Source: Heligmosomoides polygyrus polygyrus (taxonomy: Eukaryota > Nematoda > Chromadorea > Rhabditida > Heligmosomidae). From it: DNA of 64,000 bases. The stretch is taken from the NCBI GenBank assembly GCA_947396885.1, contig OX377206.1, positions 42,825,631 through 42,889,630 of the forward strand. Direction: 5' to 3'. Below the pieces are notes generated by a model, which worked only from the letters and a program-made list of their open reading frames with translations, was not told where the DNA came from and did not search any database. Made by a program: the position numbers and the translations under genes. This document shows, one piece after another, positions 1-10,588 of the stretch. Numbering within the stretch: position 1 is the stretch's first letter; each line of letters opens with the position of its first letter.

Positions 1-128
1 AATAAATAAAATAAATTTCAACGTTGCCCTCACGGAGTCTCTTGAACCATTTGAACACTGTCGATAGTTTAACAACTTCATCTCCTACAGCAGCACATGT
101 GTTCTGTCGGGCTTCAGTTGAAGAGTGT
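1..128 (-). pseudogene. mariner-like transposase fragment (N-terminal HTH), cut by the window edge
   Basis: Read on the minus strand, this edge region translates to a helix-turn-helix-like stretch containing STVFKWFKRLREGN. This resembles the second helix-turn-helix of mariner transposases (the WFxRFRxG motif). Neither the catalytic domain nor an inverted repeat is visible, because the window ends here. It could be another HTH-type transposase. Recognition rests on one short motif only. Confidence 0.33.
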
Positions 129-223
129 CCGAGCTGCTACTCATGAAGAAGGCGTTCGCGAATAGTGACTTATGCGTCCTTTCATTTCAGAATGGAAAAC
201 TTCCCACAAATTCATTTTGGAAG

Positions 224-1106
224 CTAAATTCGTGGACTCAGGGGAAGGTTGGAAACTTTCTCGTCGAATCGGACACTTTTCACGTCAAATGGGACACTCT
301 TCTAAGCTAACCTGGGACTTTTCAAATTAAAGAAAATTTTTCAAAATCAAAATGTACATCTTCTACATTAAACTAGAGGCTCTCTAAAAATATTAGAATG
401 ATTTTCTCTTCAAGGGAAAATTTAGTATAACTTTCTTTGAGGTTTTAATTTACTCCCCAATAAAAGAACACATAGTTTGAAATTTTATAAAAATTTTATT
501 TTTTGAGGAAAACAATGAACTAAAGCTTGTATTAAAGAGCAGGAAGGCGGTCATTTTATATTGCCAAAACAGAGATCGCGCCATGCCCCTGTCCGAAATT
601 TCGCCATTCTTATTCGATTGATAGCAAAATTTCTGTTTGCATGCAGTTTCATACCTGCAAGCGGTGGAACACAAACAATTGTAAAAAACACGCATACCCT
701 AACTTTCTTGTTGCATGTAAGCAATACTTACACTATCAATCAAATAAACGTTACGTTAAACTTTTTGAGTGCATGGCGCAATCTCTTTTTTGGCACTAAA
801 AATTGCCGCCTTCCAAGCTATAAACCATTATTTTTCCTTAAAAATGGCAGTTTTATAAAATTTCAAACAAGGTGTTCAATCATTAGGTATGTTAATTAAA
901 TCTTCAAAGAAAGTTATACTAACGTTTTCCGTGAACTAGAACTTATTCTAACCTTTTTGTCTCTAGGAGATGCACATTTCGATTTGGAAGAGTTCTCTTT
1001 GATTTGAAAAATCTCAGGTCAGCTTAGAAGAGCGTCCAATTTTACGTGAAAAGTGTCCAATTCGACGTGAAAGTTTCCATCCTTCCCTTGAGCCCACGAA
1101 TTAAGT
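224..1106. mobile_element. foldback element A, almost a complete palindrome (0.88 kb)
   Basis: The left half (224 to about 660) and right half (about 670 to 1106) are imperfect reverse complements over nearly their whole length, with the centre near 665. Matching landmarks are AATTCGTGGACTCA-type sequence at 226 against its complement near 1095, and GGAAGGCGG near 541 against its complement near 810. The short ORFs inside are by-products of the arms. A half-copy lies at 57510-57690. No transposase and no sure target duplication were seen. Confidence 0.7.
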
Positions 1107-1844
1107 TTACAACCTTGGGCAAGAGGTCGTAGACGACGACACGTCACTTGGTCGTCGCCCTTTCCCAACTCTCTTGTTATGTATTAGGTACCATGACATT
1201 TGCAAGCACCATTTGAGCAGCCATTAAGAAACCTTCTTATTTCCACAACCTACAAGCTGAAGCAGAGGCATTTCGCTGTTCTCCTTTTCTTGCGCTAGTC
1301 GAAAGAGCGCTACTAATGACCGGTCGTGAAAGTATCGCGCTCTAGCGCGCCCAGCGACTAGCCGTGTCGACCGCTCGCGTACGACGTCACTAGCCGTGCG
1401 CTTCCCCATGGCTACTAGCCAGCGACCGCCTACGTGTGAATCGGGCTGTGAGCTATCGCCAGGTTTTGATGTTCGGATGTTTCACAATCAGCTTTCTTTC
1501 AGTGGGAGCACCAACGTGGGACGTTGGGCGTCGGAAGACGAATTGGTCTCTGTGTGATTTCCCTAACGACGCTATTTATTCCATTAAGGCAAGTTCAACT
1601 ACTTCTTCGGGGTTTCGCTGTTCTCACTTTATCTCATTTCATCGCTCCAATGAATGTTATTGAGGTGCAAATAGGCTCGGGGGGGGGGGGGGTCACCATG
1701 TAGTAAAACAGAATACGTCTTATGTTTTGCAACATTAAAAATTTTAAGCAGCACTTGTGTGTTCTAGCCCTATAGTGTGTGCCTTATTAGTAAGGCGAAT
1801 ATCCAGGGTGATCTCCTGAGCTTATTTGCGCCCGTATTTGATTT
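1107..1844. other. upstream flank of the WDR91 gene; no gene recognised
   Basis: About 1290-1420 resembles one arm of the TIR element at 2131-3920 (shared CGCGCTCTAGCGC and GACGTCACTAGCCGT). A run of about 14 G lies at 1679-1692. Open frames at 1224-1409 (minus) and 1436-1663 (plus) match no family I know. The promoter of the downstream gene should lie here, but I cannot assign a TATA box or start site. Confidence 0.4.
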
Positions 1845-1854
1845 AGGAGTTAAT
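1845..1854 (+). promoter_or_regulatory. candidate trans-splice acceptor and translation start context of WDR91
   Basis: A T-rich stretch ending in TTGATTTAG puts an AG at 1845-1846, eight bases before ATG 1855. Nematode spliced-leader sites usually lie this close to the start codon. The upstream in-frame codons (from 1777) have no resemblance to WDR91, which supports 1855 as the start. Whether the site is used for trans-splicing or is an ordinary 3' splice site is inference. Confidence 0.45.
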
Positions 1855-1977
1855 ATGAGTAGAGCTTCTACAATCACCGATTCTCTAGTGCGTGAGTATT
1901 TATTGTTCCGTGGATTGTACAATGCTTTGAAAGCTTTCGATCAGGATTCAAAGACAGGGCGAGACTTGAAACTTCAG
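1855..1977 (+). CDS. WDR91: WDR91 (SORF-2) exon 1: LisH-like N-terminus
   Basis: This exon encodes 41 residues and starts at ATG 1855. The segment LVREYLLFRG is the signature N-terminal block of WDR91 proteins, followed by an alignable LKAFDQDSK-type stretch. The exon ends in phase 0 at AAACTTCAG, followed by the donor GTTCGT at 1978. WDR91 with WDR81 (SORF-2/SORF-1 in C. elegans) restrains the Beclin1-Vps34 complex on endosomes, lowers PI3P and supports Rab7-dependent conversion of early to late endosomes. The N-terminal LisH-like region mediates assembly. Identity is judged from memory of the family, but the block is highly diagnostic, and three further exons continue the same protein in the right order and phase. 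The next intron is 16,307 bp, very long for a nematode, and is filled with mobile elements. Confidence 0.88.
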
Positions 1978-2130
1978 GTTCGTACATAATTTATATTATC
2001 TTACGTAGAGGACTTTTTGTTTTTATTGTTCGAGGTTTTTGCTCGCTTTTACTTAATGGCGACTAAACACCAAGAGTAACGACGACATTTCATTCCTAGC
2101 GAAATCAGTTCACGTTACAGTTTGACTACC

Positions 2131-3920
2131 TCATTCATGGTCCGACTGCTGTAGACAGGGACGGCTAGTGACGTCATGCGCGCGCGGTTGCCGCGCCTTG
2201 CTGCTAGGGACGCTAGAGCGCGAAAGTGTGTGCCAGCGGCTGTTGCCCGCGGTCTTTCGACTAGCGCAGATGAAAGAAAGCAGTTGAATGAGACATTTAT
2301 GATGCATTCTGGTAGAGGGGAGAGGTGCGAGCGTTTGTTAACAAGGTGAGACGGTCTGAAAGTGCTTCAAGTGAGTGAGGGCAAATAGAAAACGAGGAAA
2401 AACGCATCTGGTGATGAAATTTCAAAACGAGAATACGGATGGATATTATCTAGAAGTTCCAGAAGCAAGTTTAGGCTATATTAATTGAGGGGTCACCTTA
2501 AAAATGTTGCCACTAATGCAAAAAACGAGAAAAAGAAAACGAGATACACTGATAATAAAGAAGACAAACAATCCTATAGCTCTGTTCTCAGAATTGGGCA
2601 GGGAAAGGGACTCCGAAGTGTGGGCCGACTAACGCACCCGTGTTAAAATTGCCTATATCCTGGAATTTCCTCCCTTGTCCAACATGGAAGCAGATAAAAC
2701 GCGGATATGTAATGGAAAAACGAGATAAGACTGCATTTACATTCGCTGTATGTAGCTACTCGCCACGACGCTGCGGCATGCTATGGTGACCCCCTCCAAC
2801 TACCATAGCACCGCAAGTACTTGCAAGCATCTATGACAGGGGCGATACCATGAAGCATAAATTTGAGTAGTTCATCTGAATTGATAATGGATTACCTCAT
2901 TGTTTGCACAATCCTTTTAACCAGGGTTTGAAAAAATGACGGATTCGAATTATACAAATTGGTGTCAGATCCAATGTCTAGTGGAGAACAGCTCTATGAG
3001 AGAGGCAACATGAAGAAGTAGGGAACCAAGAAAGCCGCTAATGTTTTTCGTTTTTTTTGTGCGTCTTTTCCACAGATTCTCCATCGTGAAACAAACGTTC
3101 GGTGCCGCTGTTGGTGAGCATTCTTTGCTGCTCTGCTGCATTGTCCGGTGCGACAGGAAAACTACAAATATTGCCAGACGCTATAATGAACTTTTATAGA
3201 CGTTTGGAAGACGGTTTCCGAAATTCTCTACACACTTTCTGGTCAATGACACATTAATCTGTAACCTTCCCTTTAATTTTACTCCTGGTCGTCACCGTTC
3301 GCCAGCTCGCTTGTCGTAGTCTAAAGGCCGCCACAGACTTCTGCGGCGCCGCTCGGCGGCGCCGCTGCCCTATGCTTAACCATAGGGCAGAGACGCAGAG
3401 CTCGCCTCCAGCGGCGCCGGCGGCGTCGCTGGCGGAAATGACTTGAATCATTCCACCCGGCGGCGCCGCTCCAGCGTCTGTCTGTCTGCGCTCTGCGCTC
3501 TGCCCTTTCGCGGCGGGATCCAGAGCGGAGACGGTCGATGCGGGCGCGCGATCGTCATCGGGGCGCGTTATTGTTAAGCACCAGCGGTCCCGACTAGAAA
3601 CAGTACAGTACCTCGCCGTCACTGCTCCCACTGATGATGAGTCAAGCCGCTGAGCGGCGCCGCCGAGCGGCGCCGCAGAAGTCTGTGGCGGCTTTAAGTA
3701 TCACGCCACTTGTGAGCGTTAAGAAACGTTGGAGTATTTCTGCAATCTACAAGGTTAAACGAAGCATTCCACTGTTTTCCTTCGCTTGCATCAGTCGAGA
3801 AGGCGCAAACAATAGCAGGCACTTTCGCGCTCTAGCGCCCCCAGCAGCAAGACGCGGCGATGGCGCGCGTATGACGTCACTAGCCGTCCCTGTCGGCAGC
3901 AGTCGGACCCGTCATTCATC
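2131..3920. mobile_element. TIR element N (1.8 kb), with a smaller element inside
   Basis: The left arm (about 2131-2290) and right arm (about 3765-3920) are inverted repeats. They share GTCCGACTGCTG, GACAGGGACGGCTAGTGACG and GCGCTAGAGCGCGAAAGT on opposite strands. A single arm-like copy lies at 1290-1420. The interior (2290-3320) holds no recognisable protein, and 3325-3694 is a separate palindromic insertion. This looks like a non-autonomous DNA transposon. The exact termini are uncertain by some ten bases. Confidence 0.6.
3325..3694. mobile_element. GC-rich palindromic MITE, family B, with TAA target duplication
   Basis: The termini AGGCCGCCACAGACTTCTGC and GCAGAAGTCTGTGGCGGCTT are inverted repeats continuing through about 45 bp of CGGCGCCG-type sequence. 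TAA stands directly outside both ends (3322-3324 and 3695-3697). An internal hairpin, GCCCTATGCTTAACCATAGGGC, is found again in the family members at 18.9 and 26.8 kb (in pieces). The 3-bp TAA duplication is what Tourist/PIF-Harbinger-type elements make; that placement is inference because no transposase is present. The Arg/Ala-rich ORFs here are GC artefacts. Confidence 0.72.
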
Positions 3921-4350
3921 CCGATTTTCTGTTCCATTTCACGTTTTTTGTGTCTTTCGGTGTTTTCTTCAAGTCATTCTGGTTTTTCAAATGCGATGCA
4001 CGACGCACACGAATTAAACTGGCGATGAACGATATCGAGGAAATTTAAAAAGAGGAAGAAGAGGTGAAGGAGAAGGCGCTCATCTACGCGTATTTTTGAA
4101 TTATAGTCAGATTACGCAAGCGCAAACTGTGTACATGTACAATTAATTGTGTGGTGACTGCGATCTATACTCTGACATTTCTTAAAGTGATGCCCAGAAA
4201 CTAGATAGCCAGTCACCACCAGCGATAATTGAGTCGGTAATTCATCTTATTAGTGTTCAACGTGTCTACTCATCCAACATAAACATAAATAATAGTTAGT
4301 TTTTGATTAAGCTTTGCTGTTATTGGCGTTCATCCATCTTCCACAGCTAG
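3921..4350. other. intronic stretch with no recognised feature
   Basis: AT-richer sequence with a purine-rich patch at 4045-4080 (GGAAGAAGAGGTGAAGGAG). I see no coding similarity, inverted repeat or tandem structure here. Confidence 0.3.
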
Positions 4351-6120
4351 AATTATCAGTTTCTGTATACTGTGCCACACGAGGTTTTTTTAGGTGGATC
4401 TTTACTCGCGGGGCCTGACGCGTCTCGATTTCACGTCGTCTTCAGAGGCCTGAACGCGGTGCATAGGTTAGAATTGCACTCTACCCCTTCGAGCGCCTTA
4501 AGTGCCCTAGCATTTTCGACCTGCACCTACGACCACAACTAGAGTCCAAATGGAAGAAACGAACCCACCAATTGGATCTACCGCAGGCACCGATTCGCCT
4601 ACGTATGTTAACCAGTACAGGCGAATGAGGTACACTGTGCATCACTGTCACGACCGGTCGTCTAAAGTTCACAATGAGGCACAAATGGCAATAAGTCACT
4701 CGTCACAGAAAGTCACTCATTTCGGTTGTTCATCACTGATATCTTGCGAAAATCCAGAATGCCTCTAACACTTTTCTCGCGGAAATATCTTCCTCAATGG
4801 CCAAAATTGTGCGTTTCACCTTGTAGTCATTACCGTTATACGCATCAATCCTATGTTTTACAACTGGGTTGGTGAGCAATTCCCAGATAGATGTTCCTAG
4901 TGCCCTTCCCGTCTCCCCGATATTTGCGTTACATGCCAGACACTCAATCTGATAAATTGCTCCTATCTTTGAGCAATCCCCTAAACTACCATTTGAGCAT
5001 ATAGCGCAGTCTTCCGAAATGCACTGATTGTCATAGAGGTGTTCGCACCAACTGCTGTCTAAAGTTGTCCCTAGGATTATCCACTAAGACAACGTCGTCC
5101 TGCAGTTGTGCTCTTACAATAAAATTTTGAATTTCAGCACTGATGCTATCGGAGATGAGGGGTGGAACTAGAGGCATCTTGTTTATACGGGATTTGTCGT
5201 GAGAGTTAGTGTGAGCCCTCCGATGGCGAGTTGATGCTACATAGCCATTTGAAACGGCTATATCCGAAGCCAACCGTAATGATTTCTGATATTCGTTCGT
5301 GCCCATACACATCCTCTTTGCCGTGCGGAGCGTGTTGCTAACAACAGCACGTTTCAAAGCAGCGGGGTGCGCGGACTTGGCGTGAATCAGGATATTCTCG
5401 GAGCTTGGTTTCCGATGCCACTTCACGCTAACTGTCCCGCCAGACACTATAACTTGTGTGTTCAAATAGGCGAGCCAACCATTGCTCGGAGTTTCTCGAG
5501 TAACTCTAATGTACTGAGACTGCTCGTTCAGCAGTCTGAAACACTCGTCCATTTCATACTGTTTTGATGTTACGATACAGCAGTCATCTATGTATCTACA
5601 GTACATTAACGGTGAGCGACCTAGCACCGGTTGTTCAATCCTACTCATAAAGCAGATTGCCAGGACAGGCGCTAACCGCTGACCCTTGGCCAGTCCTCTT
5701 AGTTGTGAGTAATACGACCCGGACCACTTAAAGATGTTGCAATGCAGGCTGATTAGAATCATAATGTGCGTTTTTGACAGTCCAATGGTGCTTGTGTTCC
5801 TTACATGCAAATCCAACATTTCAGATCATGCTTGTAAGGCTTTATCGTTTTGAACGTTTGTGTAAAGTGACGTCACATCAAACGACTCTATTACACAACT
5901 ATCACCGAAGTTTCAGTTATGTAATATTTCAAGAAATTGATCGTGTTGGTGAGATGAGAGGGGACATGGATCAACAACTGGCCCAAGATGCTGTTAAGGA
6001 ACCAAGAAATCCGATCGGTTGGTCCCCCAACACAACTGATTATAGGTCTTATTTAAAAGTGTCTGGCGACTTCATTGCACATCTTTCTGGGTGACCTTGT
6101 GCGTTTTCACCAGGCTTTAA
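4351..6120 (-). pseudogene. Penelope-like retroelement copy 1: reverse transcriptase, GIY-YIG endonuclease and 3' UTR
   Basis: On the minus strand the RT runs from about 6110 to 5100. In order one sees a fragment around RISWFLNSILGQLL (near 6020), then ESFDVTSLYTNV (5888 to about 5853), the catalytic RYIDDC box (near 5585), and the WLAYLNTQV and KWHRKPS blocks typical of Penelope RTs. The GIY-YIG endonuclease with its Cys-rich preface follows at 5040-4780, and a non-coding tail down to 4351. The tail and endonuclease match copy 2 (16990-17845) in inverse orientation. It is inactive: a frameshift near 5905, an in-frame TGA at 5826-5828, and further stops upstream. Penelope elements use this RT plus a GIY-YIG nuclease for target-primed copying. 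The longest intact frame is 5031-5819. Confidence 0.8.
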
Positions 6121-6970
6121 AAAACCGGACAAGCTCACCGAGCAAGATATCTTCTGGCCGAACAGACTTGGAGGAAGGGGGACTGTGGGCGGGTCAAGGT
6201 TGATTTGTGTCTCTATTCGATCTAGAGCTAAGGCTGCTTTTTGTGCAAAGTACGACAGGCTATTGCGAGCATCTAGCGAGAGGTCCCATAATTGTGAGAG
6301 CAGCTATCCAAACGGCCACCGCTCTAATACCAATGAAGTTCACAATAGCCAGTCGGTTAGAGTCACCTTACTAGGAGGCACAAAAGTTTCGCCTAATGCT
6401 CTGAGTGTTTAAAGTTTGGGGCCATCGTTTTCATCTTGTCAAATCATCAATGCATCAACATTTCGGAGTGGTGAGAGGCCTGCATAATGAAAGGCCTGTT
6501 GCGAAACAGAGGTAGGAGCGAGCTGCGCCAAGATAATCCCTCTAACTCCAATGGACGATTACCGGCTATGCCATTTCCACGTATGTTCTATAAAGAACCT
6601 GCTCCTGTGCCTGATGCAGATATCAAGTTCAGAGTGTTATCATCTGGTGTGTTGGACATTGTCAACCGCCACAAACGAAACTATACCTCTAAGTTGAATC
6701 GCGCAAATGGCAAGGATTCAGAGAATTACGTGAGCTAAGATCTAATGGCATCTCCGTTAGCGATAAAGGGAGAGAGTTCGTTGTTATGCCGCAAGCTTTA
6801 GATCGGGCTATAACCAAGCTTCATCTTAGCGACACCTCCACATACCGTCGCGTTACTGAGAGAGACTTTAAGTCGCAATGCAGACACCTTAATCGTGCTT
6901 GGATGACTGCTGAATGTCTGCGAGAATCGATAGAAAGTTTCTTAATAACCTTAGACTCAGGATAGTGGTA
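6121..6970 (+). pseudogene. Penelope-like element N-terminal region in the opposite orientation
   Basis: The plus-strand frame at 6487-6738, followed after a +1 shift by 6741-6920, encodes a conserved Penelope upstream block: SDKGREFVVMPQALDRAI followed by TKLHLSDTSTYRR. This precedes the RT core in intact Penelope proteins. Here it points away from the RT piece at 4351-6120, so the two halves are head to head. Either two copies inserted in opposite orientation or an inversion split one copy. The 6121-6480 part is not clearly coding. Confidence 0.65.
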
Positions 6971-6974
6971 GTCA

Positions 6975-8149
6975 ATGCCCCCATGAGAAACCCGTGCTGC
7001 TCAACAGGCTAGATTTGGCGTTTGTTGAGCCAATTAACATTTTTTGCGAAATAACCTTCTCCATCACTTTGATAAAGGTATGTGTAAGACTTATCGGACG
7101 GAAACTGTCTATCATAAAGCTTTTGTTTTGTTTTGGAATCGCTGTGACCATTGCATGCTTCCATACCTGAGGAACTTCTCCTAACCTTAATGAGATGCTG
7201 AACGAATAGGAGAGAGGTGTGGAGAGACTGACGCAGCATTTTTATACAATATTGGTTGAATTCCATCAAATGGTACAGAAGAGGAGGGTTTCTGAGTTCT
7301 AAGTACTGCAGCCACCTTACCAGGTTTAAAATAGAACCCATCAAAGGTGAGTCTTGTACTCGATTGTCAAACGATAAGGTAAGAGTGTTGAGTTTGAAAG
7401 AAAGGCAGGAGGGGGATCTCTCCATCATCAACAAAGGCATTACAGCGTCTCAGAAGAGCTTCTGCCTTATCCTTGTCATCGCGATACCGTCTTCCACCAG
7501 AGTCAACTAGGACAGGAAGCGGAACCTTTGGGTTAGTTTTCTGCCTAATGTATCGATGAAGGGATTTCAAACATGTCACAGATCCTAGCCGTCTATGAAG
7601 ATTTGCCAGATATTTTTTGAGGTGATGACCAATAGCCGAGCAGACCTTGATGTAGAGTACATTAGTAGCTGGGTACGACAAGGTCTAAAGAGACGCTCAC
7701 GCTGATGGAAAAGATTGTGCAAATTTGGCGGGTAAGTTGTTGCTGATATTTTAGGATATTTCATTGGCACATTATGAGCTAGGTAGCGTACAAGTCATCC
7801 ACGGACGTATAATTATTAAATTGTGATAGCCAATCAATATCTGCAAAATAACTGTTGAGGCCATTAAATCTGCATGAGCAAAGTCAGGAATGGGAAACCC
7901 CAGCATACTGAATTGGTCTTGCAACAAGTCAAAACTGACGATGGAATGGTCAGGTGTACCAAGGGGAGGCTCGACCGAGACATTGATGTCTTTTTGATGG
8001 GTGGACAACACAATATCCAAAACACTGTTACCCAATGTAGGATGGGAAACATGTTGCCGAATATCAGCTTCAAGAAAAAAGTTCAAGTATATAGAGCTGG
8101 ATGAGTTCTTAGGGTCAGGAGAGCTCCAATCAATGTGAATGTTGAAGTT
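6975..8149 (-). pseudogene. CR1-like non-LTR retrotransposon fragment (endonuclease end, linker, RT start)
   Basis: Minus strand. 8145-7772 encodes the end of an AP-type endonuclease (IDWSSPD in one frame, then TLGNSVLDIVLS and GTPDHSIVSFDL). 7681-7367 encodes the linker before RT, and 7440-7009 encodes in shifted frames the first RT blocks (a VPFDGI-like region and a VWKHAMVTAIPK-like region). Palm motifs with the catalytic Asp pair are absent. The fragment is cut on the 5' side exactly at the 98-bp repeat (8150) and on the 3' side by the Penelope piece. Several frameshifts make it dead. The same family occurs at 34.1 and 38-42 kb. Confidence 0.65.
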
Positions 8150-8247
8150 AATTTATTGATGAGTGCGCATGGGATAACGGTACTGTATCCTGCCGGGAAC
8201 ATGCGCGTGTTGTGACCTAGGCCCCCTTTAATCGTGGGTACCACGAC
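8150..8247. repeat. 98-bp structured direct repeat, copy 1
   Basis: Nearly identical to 16892-16989 in the same orientation, 8.7 kb apart, with only a couple of differences. It can fold: GCGCATG pairs with CATGCGC, inside which GGATA pairs with TATCC; near the end CGTGG-GTA-CCACG forms a second stem. On this side it abuts a CR1-like fragment; at the other copy it abuts Penelope sequence. Its nature is unknown: short terminal repeat, Helitron-like end or MITE remnant are all possible. Confidence 0.7.
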
Positions 8248-9120
8248 ACTGGGGGCGGCGACGGTGACGAAGATGGCGACGTCGTTGATGTTGAAGACCG
8301 GCGTGTCGTAGGCGTTGGAGTTGCAGCATGGGGTGATCCCGTTCTTACCTAGACTAGTACAAAAACAACAACAAAGAACATGTCAGTTAAAAATCCCTAC
8401 CCTACCTAGTGCGGGACAGGCTGACGGTGTGCGGGACGATGCCGAAGACACGTCAGAATGGCCTATGTGACCGACTGGGGGGGGGGGGGGGGGACGACGG
8501 CGCCGGCGACATTGAGAGGGCCTACGAGTTAGAACAACAAATGCGAAGGCTATATCACAGATACAGAGTATGAGATGTGTCGAATCGAGTCATGGCGAGC
8601 AGTTGCTGGTACGGCTGGTCGGTCGTTGTCACGATGTTGTCGAACTGTTGAAGACGAGCTTTGACGTTAAAGAAAGTCGTTGTCACGATGTTTCGAGCGG
8701 TCGAATTGATGAATGTTGACGTCGAAGAAACATGCTGGAGGCTCGTTTTGGATGCACAGTTTTGCCTGTGCGTTTGGGGAATTTGGCTAAGGTTTTAGCC
8801 TCAGTTCAAGTGCAAAATCGAGGCGGGTTCGACAAAAAAGGGGTAGACTCCCGGGTCGATGCGAAAGGCTAAGCTCCCATTAATCATGCTTCAGCGCGAT
8901 AGTGCCCTCCGGCCCACAGGACTGCAACTGCGAACAATAGAACAACGACCACATCTGCCATGACTGAAAGGGATCGATCACGCTAACAAAGATGTGATTA
9001 TTAACTCGAACGGATAAACTTATGCATCGACTTTGCGCGTCGGGATGGCTGAACGTGTGGTGGTGTTGAATCTGATGTTGGACTTGATTGATCAGGAATC
9101 GACCTGGTATTGCCTGCGCT
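8248..9120. other. region downstream of the BEL/Pao integrase; possible 3' LTR, not proven
   Basis: No protein similarity. A run of about 20 G lies at 8478-8497. If the BEL/Pao element is complete, its 3' LTR should be here, but I could not find the matching repeat upstream of gag (14.8-15.1 kb). GC-rich CGACGTCG-type sequence at 8255-8300 resembles other TIR elements in the window. Confidence 0.35.
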
Positions 9121-9166
9121 CTAGGATTCAGAACGAGTATCTAGATTGGAAAGATAGTCGTATGCA

Positions 9167-10576
9167 TTAAGTTCGAGCGGAATAAGGTGTGATATAGATC
9201 GAATAAGCGACTTGCCACCAGACGTACGGACTTCGGCCGAACGGAGATCCGAGATTCGGCGTGAGAGTCGTGGACCGTGATGTCCGGGCGTGCTCTTGGT
9301 GTCGATCTCGTAGTGCGGCAAGGTAATCTGAATACCATAGGTCCCAAAAATGATCCAATACTCGCAGCATTTCGCGATGCCAGTTTACAAGTTGATGTCG
9401 AGGATCGGGGGAATTGTTGTTGTGATGCGTTTCAAATGGTAATTGAGCATTGACCTTGGGTGCCAGAAAGTCTATAGGTCTCAGTAAATAAGCAAAGATG
9501 TCCTGCTCCCTGAAGGGTGTTATTGACCGAGAGTTGAGGGTGGCCTCAATTTCGGCTACAATCGTCTGTAGCTGTGAGAGAGTAAGCATGGCGCGCCCAA
9601 CAGACTTTCGATACGCAGATTTGAAAAGGGCAACCAGTCTTTCATAAAAACCACCTTTCCAAGGGGAAAGGGGTGTGATGAAATGCCATGTAATCCTATG
9701 CGAGGCGCAATAACTGGAGATGGATTGCCACGACACCGGCGCATAAATGGCAGATTGAATTGCGTTCTCGGCGGCATGAAACGTAGGTGCGTTGTCGCTG
9801 TAGACAACTGTTGGTGCGCCTCTGCGTGCGACAAAGCGACGGAACACTAGCAGGAACTCCTGTGCGGAGTTGTCGAGTACTACTTCCAGATGTATTGCCC
9901 TAGTGGCCATCCATGTAAAGAGACAAATCCAGGTATTACCGGATGCGTCATTACGAATAGACGTAAGTGGACCCAGATAATCGAGTCCGATATTCTGAAA
10001 GGCATATGAGCGCGTGACCCGCTCTGGAGGCAACATTGGCGTTTGCGGATACCGATATGCCTGACCAGCGATTTTCTTACAGGATACGCAGGTGCGAAGA
10101 ACTTTAGCTGTATGACGCCGTGCTGAGGGAATGTAATAATGAGAGCGTAGCGCCGTAATTGTATGATGGACACCTGCGTGATGTTGGCTGAGATGGAAAT
10201 GGAGAATTATTAAGTACGTAAGCCTATGCGCAGGTACAATCAAGACTGGTGCTGTTTCGAGGGGCCCGACACGAAAATGACAGTGAATAAGGCCATAAGC
10301 GCCTCGATATGTGTTGGCCGGTCTGATACGCAGTCGCCGAAGATCCTGCTCGCTCTCGCTGTAATGCGCGAGCAAAAGCTGGGTCTCGGCGGCTTCGAAT
10401 TCGGAAGCTTGTATACCACCAGAGGATGACATAGAAATCACGTTCGGCAACTTAAGTTGCAAAATCGATTGATTTGTGGTTGAGATGCGATTGAACACGA
10501 AAGTTCGGATGAACTTCAGGATATATGCCGTGATGCGGACTAACCTAGTATAACTGTTTGTCACATGAAACGGCAA
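9167..10576 (-). CDS. BEL/Pao retrotransposon integrase
   Basis: An open frame of 469 residues. The N-terminal half contains an HHCC zinc-binding region (GVHHTITALRSHYY, then LRTCVSCKK). The catalytic core shows all three acidic residues: Asp in NIGLDYLGPL, Asp in VVYSDNAPTF and Glu in KGGFYERL. The C-terminal WHREMLRVLDHFW region is the DUF5641-type tail of Pao integrases. The enzyme would insert the element's cDNA into chromosomes. This is the only long intact domain of the element. It joins the RNase H region (ending 10589) through a frameshift, so the polyprotein as a whole is not translatable from this copy. In living elements this is a domain of Pol, not a separate gene. Confidence 0.88.
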   Translation of the reverse strand: MPFHVTNSYTRLVRITAYILKFIRTFVFNRISTTNQSILQLKLPNVISMSSSGGIQASEFEAAETQLLLAHYSESEQDLRRLRIRPANTYRGAYGLIHCHFRVGPLETAPVLIVPAHRLTYLIILHFHLSQHHAGVHHTITALRSHYYIPSARRHTAKVLRTCVSCKKIAGQAYRYPQTPMLPPERVTRSYAFQNIGLDYLGPLTSIRNDASGNTWICLFTWMATRAIHLEVVLDNSAQEFLLVFRRFVARRGAPTVVYSDNAPTFHAAENAIQSAIYAPVSWQSISSYCASHRITWHFITPLSPWKGGFYERLVALFKSAYRKSVGRAMLTLSQLQTIVAEIEATLNSRSITPFREQDIFAYLLRPIDFLAPKVNAQLPFETHHNNNSPDPRHQLVNWHREMLRVLDHFWDLWYSDYLAALRDRHQEHARTSRSTTLTPNLGSPFGRSPYVWWQVAYSIYITPYSART

Positions 10577-10588
10577 AACTGATTGAAA

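Noticed and set aside
5774..6094. Plus-strand ORF across the Penelope RT
   Set aside because: It is the antisense of the conserved RT blocks (FDVTSLYTNV and RISWFLNS), so it is a shadow frame.
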